From Streptomyces sp. CoH27 (GTDB taxonomy: Bacteria; Actinomycetota; Actinomycetes; Streptomycetales; Streptomycetaceae), in the NCBI RefSeq assembly GCF_020181035.1, contig NZ_JAIQYY010000026.1, positions 57,476-120,506 on the forward strand: 63,031 nucleotides of DNA. Direction: 5' to 3'. A model generated the notes under the pieces. That model had not been told where the DNA came from, ran no database searches, and worked only from the letters and a program-made list of their open reading frames with translations. Position numbers and translations under genes: made by a program. This document shows, one piece after another, positions 27,270 to 35,789 of the stretch. Numbering within the stretch: the first letter of the stretch is position 1; each line of letters starts with the position of its first letter.

Positions 27270-27719
27270 ATGCCCGACCCCACCCCCGGTGTGCCCGTCC
27301 GCGTCGACCCGCGTGGGCCGCGCTTTGCCGCCATCCTCACGACCCTTGTCCTGCTTCTGGTCCTGGTCACCGGCAGTGGCGTGCTGCTCGCGGCGCAGGC
27401 CGTCGTCTTCGCCCTTGGCGCGGTTGTCGGACTGCGCTGGTCCCCGTACGGCTGGCTCTACCGGCGGTTGGTGCGTCCCCGCCTCGGGCCGCCGCAAGAA
27501 CTTGAGGACGAGCGGCCTCCGCGGTTCGCGCAGGCGGTCGGCCTGGGCTTCGCGGTCGTCGGGGCGGCGGGTTACCTGTCCGGTGCCACCTGGCTCGGCA
27601 TCGCCGCGAGTGCGGCGGCGCTCGCAGCGGCCTTTCTGAACGCGGCCTTCGGCTACTGCCTGGGCTGCGAGCTCTACCTGCTCGCGGTCCGCAGCCGGGC
27701 CCGGCTGAGCCAGGGGTGA
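27270..27719 (+). CDS. DUF4395 membrane protein
   Basis: 149 residues with DUF4395 features: VDPRGPRFAA, two or three hydrophobic helices (ILTTLVLLLVLVTGSGVLLA; AVGLGFAVVGAAGYLSGATW), and the C-terminal AAFLNAAFGYCLGCELYLL with a CxxC pair at the membrane face. It is followed six bases later by a thioredoxin-like gene; this pairing recurs in actinomycetes and suggests a membrane thiol-redox relay. Confidence 0.9.
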   Translation: MPDPTPGVPVRVDPRGPRFAAILTTLVLLLVLVTGSGVLLAAQAVVFALGAVVGLRWSPYGWLYRRLVRPRLGPPQELEDERPPRFAQAVGLGFAVVGAAGYLSGATWLGIAASAAALAAAFLNAAFGYCLGCELYLLAVRSRARLSQG

Positions 27720-27725
27720 GGGGCC

Positions 27726-28154
27726 GTGAGCGATCCGACCGCGCTGATCGTGGCCGCCGTCGTGCTGGTGGCCGCGACTGTCTTCGGGCTGGTCCGCCGC
27801 CGTCGCGACGGCAGGCTGCGCGACGGCGGCCGGGGCGACGCACTGCGGTTGTCCTCCGTTGAGCTGGGTGCGGCACTCGGCGAGCGGGCGACGCTGGTGC
27901 AGTTCTCGACAGCCCTGTGCTCGACCTGCCCCGGCACCCGGCGACTGCTGGCCGGCGTGGCCGCCCAGACGCTCGGCGTGCGTCATGTGGAGATCGACGC
28001 CGAGGCGCGGCTCGACCTGGTCCGCCGCTTTGAGGTGATGCGTACGCCGACGGTGCTCGTACTCGACCGCGCCGGTCGGGTCGTGCGGCGCGCCTCCGGG
28101 GCGCCGACGCGGGCCGACGTGGTGTCGGCGGTGGAGTTGGCCACGGCGGACTGA
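27726..28154 (+). CDS. Membrane-anchored thioredoxin-fold protein
   Basis: 142 residues. An N-terminal membrane helix (LIVAAVVLVAATVFGLV) with an RRRR stop-transfer leads to a thioredoxin fold: VQFSTALCSTCPGTRR holds the CxxC, and MRTPTVLVLD the cis-proline. The ruler-like helix after the CxxC is short. The GTG start lies six bases after the DUF4395 stop, with GAGGGG close by. It likely exchanges electrons with the CxxC of its DUF4395 neighbour. Confidence 0.88.
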   Translation: MSDPTALIVAAVVLVAATVFGLVRRRRDGRLRDGGRGDALRLSSVELGAALGERATLVQFSTALCSTCPGTRRLLAGVAAQTLGVRHVEIDAEARLDLVRRFEVMRTPTVLVLDRAGRVVRRASGAPTRADVVSAVELATAD

Positions 28155-28350
28155 AGGACCATCTCGTTTTCCGGGCTCCGCAGATGCGATGCGGCCTTGA
28201 GCGCCGCGGAAGGGCCGGGGCCTGCTTGGCCGAGGTCGGCCTGCACGGATCTCTCTGGGGGTTGCCCGACCGCTGGCCGCGGAGCGTCTCGGAAGCCGAC
28301 ACACGGTGGCCCGGGGCCGTTCCTGGGCGTCGCTGGTCGATCGCCGCCAT

Positions 28351-28554
28351 GTGCTGCTACAAGCCGGCGGGACGTTCCGGCTGATCTACTGGCCGCGCCG
28401 CCACCGTAAGCACAAGGGCAAGAGACGCGACACCTTCGCTTGGAGCGCCTACCGCGACCTGGTCGTCCGCACCCTCAACACCCACCGCGCCGCCGGGATG
28501 CGTGACTACGCGGCCGCACACGACTGGCTGACCACCATCCAACTGCCTTCATAG
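28351..28554 (+). pseudogene. IS630-family transposase fragment
   Basis: FRLIYWPRRHRKHKGKRRD, then AWSAYRDLVV and LNTHRAAGMRDYAAAHDWLT TIQLPS match the catalytic-domain region of IS630-type transposases (the NLNTHRA motif and the start of QLPSYAPDLNP). The strand between the catalytic residues is missing, and the frame stops at 28554 just before the final Glu region, so it is inactive. Confidence 0.65.
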
Positions 28555-28569
28555 GTACCGGACTCATAC

Positions 28570-28720
28570 TCACACGGCTGCCGGCAACAACCCGAAGAGA
28601 ATCACCAGGTCCTGGATCGTCTTCGGCAGCGACGGCTCCTTGATGAGCGTCCTGATCGCCGAGGCGAAGTACTTCAGGGACTTGGCGACGATGGGGCTGT
28701 TGCAGAGGTGCAGACTCGGG
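28570..28720 (-). other. Unidentified coding fragment
   Basis: Read leftward the DNA gives SPIVAKSLKYFASAIRTLIK, EPSLPKTIQDL and VILFGLLPAAV to a stop at 28570. The protein-like composition and clean stop suggest the C-terminal end of a lost gene, but no family was recognised and nothing upstream continues it. The rest of 28555-28842 shows nothing else. Confidence 0.3.
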
Positions 28721-28842
28721 ACCGCCCCGGCACCTGCCGAGTCCCTCGTGGGCGCGCTGCGGCCGGGGCGCGGTTCCCGAACTGCCAGGAGGAGCCGGTC
28801 CGCGGGACAGGCCTCAGCCCTCCGGGTGGAACGGGACAGGCC

Positions 28843-29178
28843 TCAGCCTTCCGGGTAGAAGAGGAACAGCGTGCAGCCGGTGGCGGTTGAGGGCACATGC
28901 CACGAGCCGGCCGGGGCGTGCAAGAACGTGCCGGCAGGGTAGTCGCGTGCTCCGTCGTTGAAGGTGCCGGCAACCACATAGACCTCCTCCGGGCCGGGCT
29001 CGTGGACGTCGCGGCGTGGCCAGGAGGTGCCCGCCTCCATCTCCAGCACGTTGGCGTGCGCGCCGTCCGGTCCCCGCCACAGGGGACGCAGCCGGATCCC
29101 GGGGAACAACTCACGGACCGGGGATTCGTCGACAGAGACGGAGGTGTAGCCCTCCTGCGCAAGGATCTCGGGGTGCAT
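28843..29178 (-). CDS. Cupin-domain (ChrR-like) protein
   Basis: About 111 residues forming a single cupin: GIRLRPLWRGPDGAHANVLEM, HEPGPEEVYVVAGTF, DYPAGTFLHAPAGSWHVPST. The conserved His/Glu metal ligands of cupin motif 1 and the His of motif 2 are present, as in ChrR-type domains. The ATG at 29178 was chosen; one 26 codons upstream would overlap the divergent regulator. It starts 72 bp from the GlxA-type regulator on the other strand. Confidence 0.8.
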   Translation of the reverse strand: MHPEILAQEGYTSVSVDESPVRELFPGIRLRPLWRGPDGAHANVLEMEAGTSWPRRDVHEPGPEEVYVVAGTFNDGARDYPAGTFLHAPAGSWHVPSTATGCTLFLFYPEG

Positions 29179-29250
29179 GCCTGCAACGGTGCCGTGCGCG
29201 GGCCGCCCCCGGACAGAGCCTGCGATGACATCGTGGGGTACTTTCGTGCC

Positions 29251-30186
29251 ATGCATCGCGTGGTTGCCCTGGTGCGGCCGGTGCAGTCGACGTTCGAACT
29301 CGGCTGCGCCGTCGAGGTCTTCGCCACGCAGCGGCCAGGGTTGCCGCAGCACTACGCATTCGAGACGTGCACCGAGAGGCCCGGGCCGGTGCCGACCACG
29401 GGCGGGTACGCGATGACCGTGTCGCAGGGCCTATCGGCGCTCGACGCCGCAGACACGGTGATCATCCCGGGCTGGCTGCCGGTGGAGGAGCCGCTCTCCG
29501 ATCCCGTGCGCCGGGCGCTGCTGCGGGCGCACGCGCGTGGGGCGCGGCTGGTCACCATCTGCTCCGGGGTGTTCGCGCTGGCCCGCACCGGACTGCTGGA
29601 CGGCCGCTCGGCCACCACGCACTGGGCGCGCGCCGAGCAGCTGCGGCGTGAGTTCCCCCGGGTGCGCGTGGAGCCGGACCGGCTGTTCGTGGATCACGGT
29701 GACGTCGCCACCAGCGCCGGCGCGGGCGCGGGGTTCGACCTGTGCTTGCACCTGGTCCGGCACGACCATGGGGCCGCGTACGCCTCCCTGCTCGCGCGGC
29801 ACCTGGTGCTGCCGCCGCTTCGCGAGAGCGGCCAGGCGCAGTCCGCGCCGCCTCCACCGCCCGGGGACACGCTCAACGGCCTGCTCAGGTGGGCCGACGA
29901 GCGCTTCGGGACACCGTTGTCGGTGGACGACCTGGCCGCGTACCTCGGCGTCTCGCCTCGCACCCTGGCCCGACGCTTCGCCGACCAGCTCGGCGCGAGC
30001 CCGGGTGCGTGGTTGCTCTCCCGGCGGGTGGCCGCGGCACGGACCCTGCTGGAGGAGACGGATCTGCCGGTCGAGGCGATCGCGACCCGCGTCGGCCTCT
30101 CCTCTGCGGTCAACCTGCGCCGCCGCTTCCGCGCCCAGACAGGCACGACCCCGGGCGCCTACCGGCGAGCGTTCCGGGTCCCGTGA
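29251..30186 (+). CDS. GlxA-family AraC-type transcriptional regulator
   Basis: 311 residues. Residues 1-190 form a DJ-1/PfpI-like domain (VALVRPVQSTFELGCAVEVF, DTVIIPGW, LVTICSGVFALARTGLLDGR, ATTHW). The C-terminal AraC domain has LSVDDLAAYLGVSPRTLARR and LPVEAIATRVGLSS. GlxA-type regulators sense small molecules through a domain that resembles an amidotransferase but is usually inactive; here Cys in ICSG is retained. It is divergent from the cupin gene, a likely target. Confidence 0.92.
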   Translation: MHRVVALVRPVQSTFELGCAVEVFATQRPGLPQHYAFETCTERPGPVPTTGGYAMTVSQGLSALDAADTVIIPGWLPVEEPLSDPVRRALLRAHARGARLVTICSGVFALARTGLLDGRSATTHWARAEQLRREFPRVRVEPDRLFVDHGDVATSAGAGAGFDLCLHLVRHDHGAAYASLLARHLVLPPLRESGQAQSAPPPPPGDTLNGLLRWADERFGTPLSVDDLAAYLGVSPRTLARRFADQLGASPGAWLLSRRVAAARTLLEETDLPVEAIATRVGLSSAVNLRRRFRAQTGTTPGAYRRAFRVP

Positions 30187-30423
30187 TTCGCCGGGCCGGC
30201 CCTACATCAGGCTGACGCCGAGCGTGGGGCGTCCTGGCTTTGTTCACGGGTAGCGGGTTCCGGCACAGATCTTGGGGAGCCGTCGCGGAGGGCCACTGAA
30301 GCAGGATCATCTTGCGGATCCGCGGCGGGGATGCGGGGCGAGGTTCGCCGTTGGCGAATCATCCTCGGGGCCGCGCGTCGGGCGGGTCATCGTGGCTGAA
30401 CGATCGAGGGCAGGTTGGAGCAG

Positions 30424-30861
30424 ATGTTCGCCGAGGCCGGATGCAAGGGCAGTGTGGCTGTTCTGGACATCGACGGTCAGGGTCGGGTGATGTTCAGAGA
30501 TACCGAATTGGTGGTTGCCGCGTCCACATGCAAGATCGTGGTGGCGTTGGAGCTGTTCTGTCAGGCTGCCGAGGGGAGCCTGGATCCGGCGGAGCGTGTT
30601 CGGCTCTCGCCGGCGCAGGCCACGCCTGGCGGTCAGGGGTTTTGCATCGTCGAGGACGAGGCCGAGGTCTCCTTGCGTGATATTGCCCGGATGATGCTCA
30701 CCATCAGTGACAACACCGCAACCGAGGTGTTGATCCGCCGGGTGTCGCTGTCGCGCGTCCATGCCCGCTCGGCCGGCTTGGGTCTGGACCGGATCCGGTT
30801 GGTGGGCACGATTCGGCAGGAATTCGATGCCATTGGCCGCGATGCGGATCGCGTCCCATGA
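30424..30861 (+). pseudogene. Class A beta-lactamase-like gene, truncated by a repeat
   Basis: About 140 residues remain. The SxxK motif is STCK (Ser34, Lys37) and SDN is present (Ser95-Asn97). The KTG strand and the whole C-terminal half are missing because the frame runs into the 133-bp repeat at 30845 after DAIGRDA and stops at 30861. There is no export signal, so even the full-length form may have been a cytoplasmic serine hydrolase. A TTG codon three codons upstream is an alternative start. Confidence 0.75.
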
Positions 30862-30977
30862 AATGGGGTAGCCGGGCAGGGTCCCGGAACGCGCGGGTGT
30901 CTGCCCGGGGCGTGCATCCGCCGGCGGTGCATGCTCCCTGGACAAGGGCAGGCCATCGCGCAAGTCTCCCTGGCGAA
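30845..30977. repeat. 133-bp direct repeat, copy 1
   Basis: Identical to 32177-32309 except for one A/G difference near its left end. It begins CGGATCGCGTCCCATGAA and ends CCCTGGCGAA, and contains the 10-base palindrome CCGCCGGCGG. It starts exactly where the beta-lactamase-like gene breaks off, and its right end leads directly into the N-terminal codons of an IS110-type transposase. Confidence 0.9.
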
Positions 30978-31058
30978 GTGGACTGGGCAGAGGATCATCA
31001 CGATGTCGCCTTTGTCGACGCTGGTGGAAACCAGCTCGCCAAGCAGCAAGCGGACAAG
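30975..31058 (+). pseudogene. IS110-family transposase N-terminal remnant
   Basis: EVDWAEDHHDVAFVDAGGNQ LAK matches the RuvC-like N-terminus of IS110-family transposases (DWAxxxHxVxxVDxxG, with the first catalytic Asp). After about 28 codons the frame passes into an unrelated fragment. The 133-bp repeat sits immediately upstream. Confidence 0.7.
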
Positions 31059-31140
31059 AGTCTGGATTTCCCCGATCTGCTGTGCCTGATCAGCGACCGG
31101 TCGACCGCCTTCCGCGCCGCGGTGGCCTCCGTGCCCAGCA
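31059..31140 (+). pseudogene. Remnant of a mycothiol-dependent maleylpyruvate isomerase-like gene
   Basis: SLDFPDLLCLISDRSTAFRA AVASVPS matches the N-terminal helix of maleylpyruvate-isomerase/DinB-like proteins (LIDERSAAFRAAVA). Only about 27 codons survive, joined in frame to the IS110 relic. What lies in 31141-31265 was not recognised. Confidence 0.5.
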
Positions 31141-31265
31141 TTGAGAGACCTCAAGGCCGCCCGCCTGCAACGGGTTCACGCGGCGGACGGCCTCCGGGCT
31201 CGACGCAGAAGCGTCTACGTCGGCACGGTCGCTCCGCCGCGGTCCTCATCTGGCTCCGGTCGTGA

Positions 31266-31586
31266 TCAGAGAGCCGGATCCGACGGCCCCACTATCGCCC
31301 GCAGTGCCGCAAGGTGCCCCTGATATGCGTCCCGGCCTTGCCGGGTCAGCCGGAGCCACACCCGCTGCCGGGTGTCGCGGACGGCCTTGCGCTGCTCGAC
31401 GTAGCCGGCGCCCATCAGCACGGTGACGTGCTTGCTGAGCACGGAAGCGGAGAGGTCGAGTTGCTTTTGGACCAGTCCGAACTCCGCCTCGCCCGCAGCG
31501 TCCAGGAGGGCGCAGATGCGTAGCCGGTTCGGGGCGTGGATGGTGGTGTCGAAACCCTCCAGCCGGTCGTGGATCTCGGCGCTCAC
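31266..31586 (-). CDS. Small winged-helix (MarR/ArsR-like) regulator
   Basis: About 106 residues: HDRLEGFDTTIHAPNRLRIC ALLDAA leads a winged helix with FGLVQKQLDLSASVLSKHVT VLMGAGYVEQ and KAVRDTRQRVWLRLTRQGR. It resembles the winged-helix DNA-binding family (PF13601 type). Its GTG overlaps the TGA of the membrane-protein gene (GTGA), so the two are translationally coupled. A perfect 15-base palindrome upstream of that gene is a likely operator, pointing to autoregulation. Confidence 0.85.
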   Translation of the reverse strand: MSAEIHDRLEGFDTTIHAPNRLRICALLDAAGEAEFGLVQKQLDLSASVLSKHVTVLMGAGYVEQRKAVRDTRQRVWLRLTRQGRDAYQGHLAALRAIVGPSDPAL

Positions 31587-32074
31587 GGGGTCTTCCGGTG
31601 CAGGCGGGCGAAGGCAACGTGGAAGCCGACGGACACGGCGGCACCGATCAGCGATGCCGCGATCAGCCACACCGGCCGTCCCGTGACGCGGAAGGCGAGC
31701 GCTGCCCCCACCAGCAGCACGGGCAGGCCGACCGCGAGCGGCACGGTCGCCCGCTTCGGCAGCACGTCGAACCGTAGCGCCACCCCGGTCTTGTTGCGCC
31801 ACGCCCTCGCCGCGACGGCGAAGAGCGCCGCGTACACCGCGGTACTCGTCAGCAGGATGGCTATCCATGCGGGGCGCGGCAGCAGCCAGTCCGAGTCTGC
31901 CATGACGCCTCCGCAGGTGATCGGGAGCGCGGCGGTGTAGAGCGTGACCGTGACGAAGAACCAGTTCGGCCACGGTGTGGCCGACACTGCCGCAGTTGAG
32001 GCCCGGATGTGCGCGGTGTCGGCCAGGGCGGCATGGGCCTGCTCCGGCGTCAGCTGTACCCCGTGAGTTTCCAT
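31583..32074 (-). CDS. Four-helix membrane protein of unknown function
   Basis: 163 residues with about four hydrophobic helices: WFFVTVTLYTAALPI, AWIAILLTSTAVYAALFAVA, ATVPLAVGLPVLLVGAALAF and VWLIAASLIGAAVSVGFHVA, after a soluble N-terminus (LTPEQAHAALADT). This is the architecture of small membrane partners often encoded with winged-helix regulators. It is first gene of the pair. The function is not known; it could be the sensor or the product whose level the regulator controls. Confidence 0.8.
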   Translation of the reverse strand: METHGVQLTPEQAHAALADTAHIRASTAAVSATPWPNWFFVTVTLYTAALPITCGGVMADSDWLLPRPAWIAILLTSTAVYAALFAVAARAWRNKTGVALRFDVLPKRATVPLAVGLPVLLVGAALAFRVTGRPVWLIAASLIGAAVSVGFHVAFARLHRKTP

Positions 32075-32095
32075 GTCGGAAAGAGTAGTGGCTAG

Positions 32096-32110
32096 TTTCC
32101 ATTATGGAAA
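32096..32110. promoter_or_regulatory. Perfect 15-base palindrome, candidate operator
   Basis: TTTCCAT and ATGGAAA flank one central base, 22 bp upstream of the membrane-protein start. TTTCC also recurs between this site and the ATG. A weak leftward promoter (TTTCCA, 17 bases, TACTCT) can be drawn through it, so a bound regulator would block transcription. Confidence 0.6.
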
Positions 32111-32176
32111 GAGGCAAGCTTCCGGTACGGCAATTGAGCGACTCGGCCGCTTCGGTTCTGTCTCTCCGATCGTGAT

Positions 32177-32309
32177 CGGATCGCGTCCCATGAAGTGGGG
32201 TAGCCGGGCAGGGTCCCGGAACGCGCGGGTGTCTGCCCGGGGCGTGCATCCGCCGGCGGTGCATGCTCCCTGGACAAGGGCAGGCCATCGCGCAAGTCTC
32301 CCTGGCGAA
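32177..32309. repeat. 133-bp direct repeat, copy 2
   Basis: Same sequence and orientation as 30845-30977 with one mismatch. Here it is not followed by transposase codons but by a broken hydroxyacid oxidase gene. The 1.2 kb between the copies carries the winged-helix/membrane pair plus fragments. Confidence 0.9.
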
Positions 32310-32355
32310 CGGGAAATTCGACTCTGGCGCTGATCTTGTGACGCGGTAGGTGTCA

Positions 32356-32715
32356 GTGGATATCGCCGCCGTGGCCACCGGCCCGCTGTGGATGCAGTTG
32401 TATTGGCTCAAGCGCCGTGACCTGATCCGCCGGGCCGAGGCCGCCGGTTTCCGCGCTGGTCCTCACCGTCGACGCGCCCAGGGTGGCGTTCCGTTCGCGG
32501 GGCGCCGCCAACGGATTCGCAGTGCGCCGGGCATCCGGGCGGTCAACGTGGCGCACGACGTGATGGCCGCCCCCCACGCAACCGGGGCGGGGAGCCGGGA
32601 CGGGGAGCCGGCCATCGCCCGGCAGACCAAGGAGCAGTTCGACGCCTCGATCACCCGGGAGGATCTCGCCGGGCTGCGCAAAGTGACCTCCCTGCCCCTG
32701 GCATTTGAGGGCGTG
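32356..32715 (+). pseudogene. FMN-dependent alpha-hydroxyacid oxidase remnant
   Basis: GPLWMQLYWLKRRDLIRRAE AAGF leads to a frame change where LVLTVDAPRVAFRSRGAANG is read, then back to GIRAVNVAHDVM, QFDASITREDLAGLRKVTSL and PLAFEGVLTG. These match the middle of the lactate-oxidase/glycolate-oxidase family (PQWFQLY, LVLTVD.P..G.R, W.DLAWLR..T.LP...KG). The active-site N- and C-terminal parts are absent. Confidence 0.75.
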
Positions 32716-32795
32716 CTCACCGGCCTTCGGCCCGCACCGCGTGGTGTGCGGCGGGGCCGAAAGCGCCTTGTCGTACGGTCGTTGGGAGCGCGGCG

Positions 32796-33494
32796 TCAGC
32801 CGACCTGTCCGGTCGGCCGCATGGTGATGTGGTTGATGTCCACGCCCGCGGGCTGATCGACGGCGAAGACGATCGTGTCCGCCACCTGCTCGGCGGTCAT
32901 CACCGGCGCCGCCTCGGGGGTGCCGCCGCGCTCGTCCCAGAACGGGGTGTCCACCACCCCGGGAGCGACGACCGTCACGCCGACCCCGTCCATGCCGACG
33001 AGCAGCCGGGTGTTCTCGGCCAGTGCGTGCGCGGCCCACTTGGTGACCGAGTACAGGTTGCCAGGCGTGTTGCGCACCCCGGCGACCGAACCGATGATCA
33101 CGATCCGGCCTTTGGACTCCCGCAGGTGTGGCAGGGTCTCCCGCACCAGCAGGGCCGGGCCCAGGACGTTGGTGAGGACCATGGCGCGCATGTCCTCGGG
33201 GGCGTGGCTCTCCAGGTTGCCGGGCAGTGAGAAACCGGCATTGGCGATGACGTTGTCCAGTCGGCCCCACGCCTCCACCACGTGGCGCACGGCGGAGGCG
33301 ACGTCGTGCGCGTCGCTGGTGTCGCCGGTGATCGTCAGCAGCCGCTCGCCCGCTGCGGCCGAAGCAGCGAAAGCGGCCAGCTTGTCCGCGTCACGTCCGG
33401 TGACGGCCACGCGGTGGCCCTGCTTGAGCAGGGCGCGGGCGGTGGCGGCGCCGATTCCGGTCGAGCCACCGGTGATCAGCGTGACGGGTTCCAT
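32796..33494 (-). CDS. Short-chain dehydrogenase/reductase (SDR)
   Basis: 232 residues of the classical SDR type. The cofactor loop is GGSTGIG (9-15). NAG (NVIANAG) and the catalytic Ser136, Tyr148 and Lys152 (IIGSVAG, YSVTK) are all present. The pattern PGVVDTPFWDERGG after the active site is typical of oxidoreductases acting on short alcohols; the substrate is unknown. The ATG has GAGGAGG seven bases upstream, the best ribosome site in this part of the window. It stands alone among broken genes. Confidence 0.93.
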   Translation of the reverse strand: MEPVTLITGGSTGIGAATARALLKQGHRVAVTGRDADKLAAFAASAAAGERLLTITGDTSDAHDVASAVRHVVEAWGRLDNVIANAGFSLPGNLESHAPEDMRAMVLTNVLGPALLVRETLPHLRESKGRIVIIGSVAGVRNTPGNLYSVTKWAAHALAENTRLLVGMDGVGVTVVAPGVVDTPFWDERGGTPEAAPVMTAEQVADTIVFAVDQPAGVDINHITMRPTGQVG

Positions 33495-33798
33495 GGGACG
33501 GCCTCCTCAGCGATGTGGTCATCGGGGCTCCGCCAGGGCCCCGGATGCCGATGAACACGAGGTGGCGCGTGAGGTCGACCGACTCCAGGTCGCCGGTCCC
33601 CCGAAATGCCTGCACTATACCCAGCGATCTTCCCGCTGAGCCTGTACGCCATCGTTGACCGGCCATGATGCCGCATGGGGCCGAACCCGCGCTGCCCGGC
33701 CCTTTGTTGGGATCTGCGCGGCGCGCAGGTCCCAGGCTGCGCTCACGCTGTCGGTGTCAGTGACGGCTGTGATCATGGCTCGCGTGTTCTTCGCGGAG

Positions 33799-34231
33799 TT
33801 TCGAGACGTTGTTCCCTCATCTGGCCCGTGTCGTGGTGGAGTTGGTCGAGCGGACCGCGGCTGGGATGGTCACGATGCATGCGCGGGCCCGCTCGGCGGG
33901 TGCGCACTGTCCGCATTGCGGTAGTGCGTCGGTCCGGGTGCACGGCCGGTACATGCGACGGCTTGCGGATGCTGCGGTCGGTGGCTGTACCGGAAGATCT
34001 TGTGGGTGAGATCCGCGTGCTCGGTGTCGACGATTTCGCGCTGCGTAAGGGCGACTCGTACGCCACGATCCTGGTGGATCTGGAGAAACGGCGTCCGGTG
34101 GACGTGCTGCCCGGCCGGGATGCCGAACCGCTGGCCGCATGGCTGCAAGCCCATCCGGAAGTGGAGATCATTTGCCGAGACCGGGCCGGGGCATATGCCG
34201 AGGGCGCCCGCACGGGAGCCCCACAGGCCCA
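33799..34231 (+). pseudogene. ISL3-family transposase, internally deleted
   Basis: FETLFPHLARVVVELVERTA leads to the zinc-finger-like CPHCGSASVRVHGRYMRRLA DAAVGG. The next part is missing and the frame changes to LVGEIRVLGVDDFALRKGDS YATILVDLEKRRPVDVLPGR and ICRDRAGAYAEGARTGAPQA, the catalytic DDF and CRDRAG blocks. It is cut after QAQQV. The remains are ISL3 type; the terminal repeats were not found. Confidence 0.8.
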
Positions 34232-34429
34232 GCAGGTCTCCTCCACACCCCGCCCATCGATCCACAACTCGTGACAATTACCCAGCCGTTGGCCGACAGG
34301 ACCAGCCTGCTCGGGGTTCTGCTGGTCACCGTCCCTGCTCGCGGCATTGGATACTCGATCCGTCATATGATCGGCTTGCGGCTCGGCCGTTGCCGTGCGC
34401 GCCCACCTCAGAAGGCAGATCCCAGCGTG

Positions 34430-34600
34430 TTCCAGGAAACCCCGATATTCAACCGCCTTGTCGCAGAGCGCGGTGATGTGCCGGCGCAGGCCCGTGGTGA
34501 AGCCGACCGCGTACGCCATGAGCTGGCGCAGGTCTTGCCCTCTGCTGCCTGGCCTGTCGCCCACGTGCTCCGGCAGCAGCCCCAACTGCCCGGCGGGAAC
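34430..34600 (-). other. Unidentified coding fragment
   Basis: Read leftward: DLRQLMAYAVGFTTGLRRHI, TALCDKAVEYRGFLEHAGI. The helical, protein-like composition suggests a real former gene but no family was recognised, and neighbouring frames do not extend it cleanly. The rest of 34232-34826 shows nothing certain. Confidence 0.3.
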
Positions 34601-34826
34601 ATCTCTTCCGCCGTCTTGTGAGACGTGTTCGCGCAGGCGGTGGTCGTCGGGCGGCAGTCCGTGCCCGGGGGCGGTCCGCCGTGAGCTCGCCATCAGGCAC
34701 GGCCGCGGACCGGGCGTTGTCAGTGCCCCTTGCCATCATGTGGATACGACTGCGGGCTTCGGCCCGGGCCGTGGCCGGGTGGGTACCGGGTTGGCGAGCG
34801 TCAGATGCGGGGGAGAGGCGAGCGGC

Positions 34827-35447
34827 GTGGGGATGTCCAGCTGGTGGGCGGTGGGAGCGCTGAGGGACGAGACGGTGGCGGAGATCGCCTCGGTGGCGCT
34901 GCCGGCGATCAAGGAGATGGGGGAGCGCCCATCGGCACGGCAGGCCTGGTCGCGCTGGGAGAGGGATGCGGCCCGGGGTGGCGGCGCGGTGCCGCTGTCG
35001 CGGCCCGACGGCTATAGCACCGACGAGGCACTGCATCTGTACGGCATGGTCAACGCATCGCCCTTCGACGCCCTGGACGATTCGTGTGAGCTCCACGTCA
35101 TGGAGTTGTGGGAGAGATTCGACGAGGCTGTCGAGCCGTACATCACCTCCGTGCGCAAGGACAATCCGGTGGCAGCCCTGTTCCACGGCCTGGGTCCGCG
35201 GCGAGCCCGCATGCTGCCGGGCTGGGCGGGCGACGCGGTGCTGACCGCAGCCGAGGTGCGCGACCGCCTGGAGACCGTCGAGTCCGTGTTCGCTCTGTCC
35301 GCAGCGGAGCGGGAGCAGGTGCTGGGCCGCATCGAAGACTGGCTGGGGGACGAGGATTCCGCTGATGTCCTCGACCGCCCGCTGCGGGTGTGGCAACAGG
35401 CCGCCGCGGCCGGCCTGGGGCTGCTGTCCTGCCGAGTCTGGTTCTGA
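34827..35447 (+). CDS. Hypothetical soluble protein
   Basis: About 206 residues from the GTG at 34827 (or 204 from ATG 34833). Not recognised. The N-terminal half has ETVAEIASVALPAIKEMGER; the centre has GYSTDEALHLYGMVNASPFD and ELHVMELWERFDEAVEPYIT; the C-terminal half is acidic and helical (AAEREQVLGRIEDWLGDEDS). There is no signal peptide or membrane helix. Codon use matches the chromosome, so it is probably an expressed gene. It has no conserved neighbours here, lying between ISL3 and IS5 relics. Confidence 0.65.
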   Translation: MGMSSWWAVGALRDETVAEIASVALPAIKEMGERPSARQAWSRWERDAARGGGAVPLSRPDGYSTDEALHLYGMVNASPFDALDDSCELHVMELWERFDEAVEPYITSVRKDNPVAALFHGLGPRRARMLPGWAGDAVLTAAEVRDRLETVESVFALSAAEREQVLGRIEDWLGDEDSADVLDRPLRVWQQAAAAGLGLLSCRVWF

Positions 35448-35702
35448 CTGCGCCCTCCTGCCGGTTCCCCCGTCGGGGACGAGGGCGGGGCTGCCGGCCG
35501 GGTGTACGACGTCCATGTCCGCGACGTCCTGCCCAAGGGAGTGGCATGGGCGCGCTTCGCCGGGACCGTCTTCGGAACGCGGCAAGCGCACCGCCGAGCT
35601 ACGGCGGCGATCCCAGGCCGTTGTTGGTCGACCACACCGCTGCACCAGGCCGTTCCTCAGGTGATCCTCTACTGCCCGACACGGGAACGTATCCGGAACA
35701 CT

Positions 35703-35765
35703 GGCGATCTGCCGGCGCAGGTAGGCACGGATCGCGCGGGACGAGTACGCACGGTCGGCGAAACA
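35703..35765 (-). pseudogene. IS5-family transposase remnant
   Basis: CFADRAYSSRAIRAYLRRQI A matches the conserved block (V.ADKAYSSRAIRAYLRRRGI) of IS5-type transposases, where the Asp is catalytic. Only about 21 codons are certain. It lies directly upstream of the aryl-AMP ligase gene. Confidence 0.55.
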
Positions 35766-35789
35766 TGCCACCAGGAAGGAGTCTGCACC

